In this document: one piece after another, positions 63,919 through 64,000 of the stretch
Position numbering within the stretch: position 1 is the first letter of the stretch
Layout of the letters: every line of letters starts with the position of its first letter
Made by a program: the position numbers and the translations under genes
The notes under the pieces: model-generated
Seen by the model: the letters and a program-made list of their open reading frames with translations, nothing else
Told to the model about the DNA's origin: nothing
Database searches by the model: none
NCBI RefSeq assembly: GCF_900167095.1
Contig: NZ_FUXG01000003.1
Location: 192,907-256,906 of the forward strand
Reading direction: 5' to 3'
Length of the DNA: 64,000 bases
From: Oceanospirillum multiglobuliferum
GTDB lineage: Bacteria; Pseudomonadota; Gammaproteobacteria; Pseudomonadales; Halomonadaceae

Positions 63919-64000
63919 TGCTCTTTAAAAATTCAATCAGATAATTCGTGTGGGCGCTTGCTTCGATGGTCTTGGAAAGTCACAAGATTATCAAGGTAAG
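63919..64000 (+). other. rRNA operon leader with boxA, leading to a 16S gene beyond the window
   Basis: TGCTCTTTAAAA (63919-63930) is a boxA antitermination site. The following ATTCAATCAGATAATTCGTG stretch and the GTGTGGGCGCTTG text match 16S rRNA leaders of gammaproteobacteria. No mature rRNA base is yet reached at the window end. Confidence 0.85.

Noticed and set aside
1..64000. CRISPR arrays, insertion sequences, integrases or prophage genes
   Set aside because: No regularly spaced repeats, transposase motifs or phage structural genes were seen on either strand.

Overview
The window is a bacterial chromosome segment with moderate GC content and dense gene packing. Its gene families and gene orders point to a gammaproteobacterium, probably a marine or halophilic member of the Oceanospirillales/Pseudomonadales side. 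The main pointers are cmoM-rsmC-cmoA-cmoB, nudF-yqiB-cpdA, xseA/guaB-guaA, prkA-yeaH-spoVR, rnr-rlmB-rpsF-rpsR-rplI-dnaB, parC and serB. A remnant of an ectoine-type aspartate kinase and a Na+/proline symporter fit a salt-adapted lifestyle. The genus cannot be fixed from sequence reading alone.

Layout. 1-3.5 kb: tRNA wobble-uridine (cmo5U) and 16S rRNA methylation genes. 3.5-6.1 kb: a small membrane protein, GreB and a Cache-type chemoreceptor. 6.3-8.4 kb: the nudF-yqiB-cpdA operon. 8.5-11 kb: sulfate activation (cysDN). 11.1-12.2 kb: a scar where two 5'-truncated genes (aspartate kinase and cheW) meet head to head. 12.3-15.2 kb: a small unknown gene, an M23 peptidase and xseA. 15.4-18.7 kb: guanine nucleotide synthesis (guaBA). 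18.7-21.9 kb: a compact, AT-rich accessory operon (64-aa ORF, sce7726-type predicted nuclease, sce7725-type protein, zinc-ribbon/RES-domain protein), flanked by two almost identical terminator hairpins. 21.9-27.7 kb: a flavoprotein, ferredoxin, two RNA methyltransferases, a solute-binding protein and a PepSY membrane protein. 28-35 kb: a solitary flagellin, an HDOD protein, putP with an AraC-type regulator, and small unknown genes. 35.2-40.3 kb: the stress/starvation operon prkA-yeaH-spoVR behind a sigma-S-like promoter. 40.3-42.2 kb: HiPIP, cytochrome c and an unknown exported protein. 42.3-48 kb: a beta-CASP nuclease, a NUC1 endonuclease, and a binding lipoprotein overlapping a GGDEF-EAL protein. 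48.1-55.7 kb: two tRNA-Leu(CAG) genes, rnr, rlmB, the S6/S18/L9 cluster and dnaB. 55.8-63.6 kb: an unknown small gene, prephenate dehydratase, a chemoreceptor with a CxxCH heme motif, a NERD protein, parC and serB. 63.6-64 kb: tandem promoters and a boxA leader of an rRNA operon whose 16S gene lies beyond the window.

Most of the window is housekeeping. The strongest candidate for a little-described system is the 18.8-21.8 kb operon. It combines a PD-(D/E)xK-like protein, a conserved partner of unknown activity and a RES (predicted NAD+-consuming) protein, inserted at the guaA terminator as a discrete cassette. Other points of interest are the heme-binding chemoreceptor, the binding-protein/c-di-GMP gene pair and the ask/cheW scar. 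All functions are inferred from motifs and remembered family features; no database search was run.
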